The notes beneath the pieces are model-generated. The model was not told where the DNA came from. It worked only from the letters and a program-made list of their open reading frames with translations, and did not search any database. 6,043 nt of DNA from Tepidimonas sp. (GTDB lineage Bacteria > Pseudomonadota > Gammaproteobacteria > Burkholderiales > Burkholderiaceae_C). The position numbers and the translations under genes were made by a program. The stretch lies in the NCBI GenBank assembly GCA_025054905.1, contig JANWZF010000139.1, positions 1 to 6,043 on the forward strand, given 5' to 3'. Below are positions 5,740-6,043 of the stretch, one piece after another (position 1 is the first letter of the stretch; the number at the start of each line of letters is the position of its first letter).

Positions 5740-6043
5740 TGCAGGCGCTCGGGCGGGGGTGGGGGCGCTGGGCCTTTGCCGTGCTGCTGGTGGGGGTGAC
5801 GGTGGGGTCGCTGCTGCCGCCGCGCCATCTGCCGCCGCTGGCGCTGGATGTCTGGGACAAGGCGCAACATGCGCTGGCCTATGCGGCCCTGACGTTGCTG
5901 GCGCGCTGGGGCTGGCCGCAGGCGCGGGGGGTGTGGGTCGTGCTGGCGCTGCTGGCGCACGGGGCGCTGATCGAGGGACTGCAGCATGCCAGTGGCTGGC
6001 GCCAGGGGGATCCTTTCGACTGGACGGCCGATGCCATCGGCAT
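5739..6043 (+). CDS. VanZ-family membrane protein, N-terminal part, cut by window end
   Basis: The frame starts at the ATG overlapping the gshB stop by one base and stays open for 101 codons to the edge. It begins MQALGRGWGRWAFAVLLVGV, a short basic tail then a membrane helix. It shows the VanZ-like pattern DKAQHALAYAALTLLARWG (about residues 40-58), a further helix (VWVVLALLAHGALIEGLQ), and GDPFDWTADAIG. The DK..H..AY, G..IE..Q and late D..AD..G residues typify small VanZ/YfiM-like proteins of the inner membrane. Their biochemical role is mostly unknown; the name comes from a teicoplanin-resistance gene, and resistance should not be inferred. GGTGGGG (5724-5730), 8 bases upstream, may help ribosome binding alongside coupling to gshB. 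Two or more helices may lie beyond the window. Confidence 0.82.
   Translation, partial: MQALGRGWGRWAFAVLLVGVTVGSLLPPRHLPPLALDVWDKAQHALAYAALTLLARWGWPQARGVWVVLALLAHGALIEGLQHASGWRQGDPFDWTADAIG
5751..5772 (+). other. G-quadruplex-like tract at the start of the VanZ-family gene
   Basis: Four G runs (5751-5753, 5755-5759, 5761-5765, 5770-5772) are separated by loops of 1, 1 and 4 bases, fitting the usual G3+N1-7 quadruplex pattern. The tract lies on the coding strand, 10 bases after the start codon, so it would also be present in the mRNA within the ribosome initiation footprint. Folding is predicted from pattern only; the GC-rich background makes chance occurrence possible. Confidence 0.5.

Noticed and set aside
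5739..6043. Glycopeptide resistance through the VanZ-family gene
   Set aside because: The family is broad and mostly of unknown role; there are no vanHAX-like neighbours and the host appears Gram-negative.

Overview
This GC-rich window reads like the chromosome of a betaproteobacterium of the order Burkholderiales, near the Comamonadaceae. The main reasons are the proteobacterial-type glutamate-cysteine ligase opening with MVPHLVTAL, the betaproteobacterial style of the glutathione synthase, and a TACAATCGC-type -10 box. The assignment is by recognition only; no search was run. Genes fill almost everything, and no gene-free stretch exceeds about 150 bases.

Layout: the 3' end of an M20-family metallopeptidase (+, 1-141) converges on a 12-helix MFS transporter (-, 176-1360). 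A 151-base divergent spacer (1361-1511) carries candidate promoters in both directions. Then comes a + strand cluster: gshA (glutamate-cysteine ligase, 1512-2807), kup (potassium uptake permease, 2874-4757), gshB (glutathione synthase, 4783-5739) and the start of a VanZ-family membrane protein (5739-6043, cut by the window end).

Genes working together: GshA and GshB perform the two ATP-dependent steps of glutathione synthesis. Between them sits Kup, a K+ importer. Spacing is tight (66 bases, 25 bases, then a 1-base overlap), so a single transcript from the promoter upstream of gshA is plausible. In Gram-negative bacteria glutathione is known to gate K+ efflux systems (KefB/KefC), so a K+ importer between the two synthesis genes is a sensible pairing, though the link here is inference.

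I see no mobile element, CRISPR array, tRNA or rRNA. This is mostly a housekeeping region. Points worth a second look are the gene order, an altered signature motif in Kup, a G-quadruplex-like tract at the start of the VanZ gene, a possible leaderless transporter mRNA, and a possible degenerate repeat between gshA and kup.
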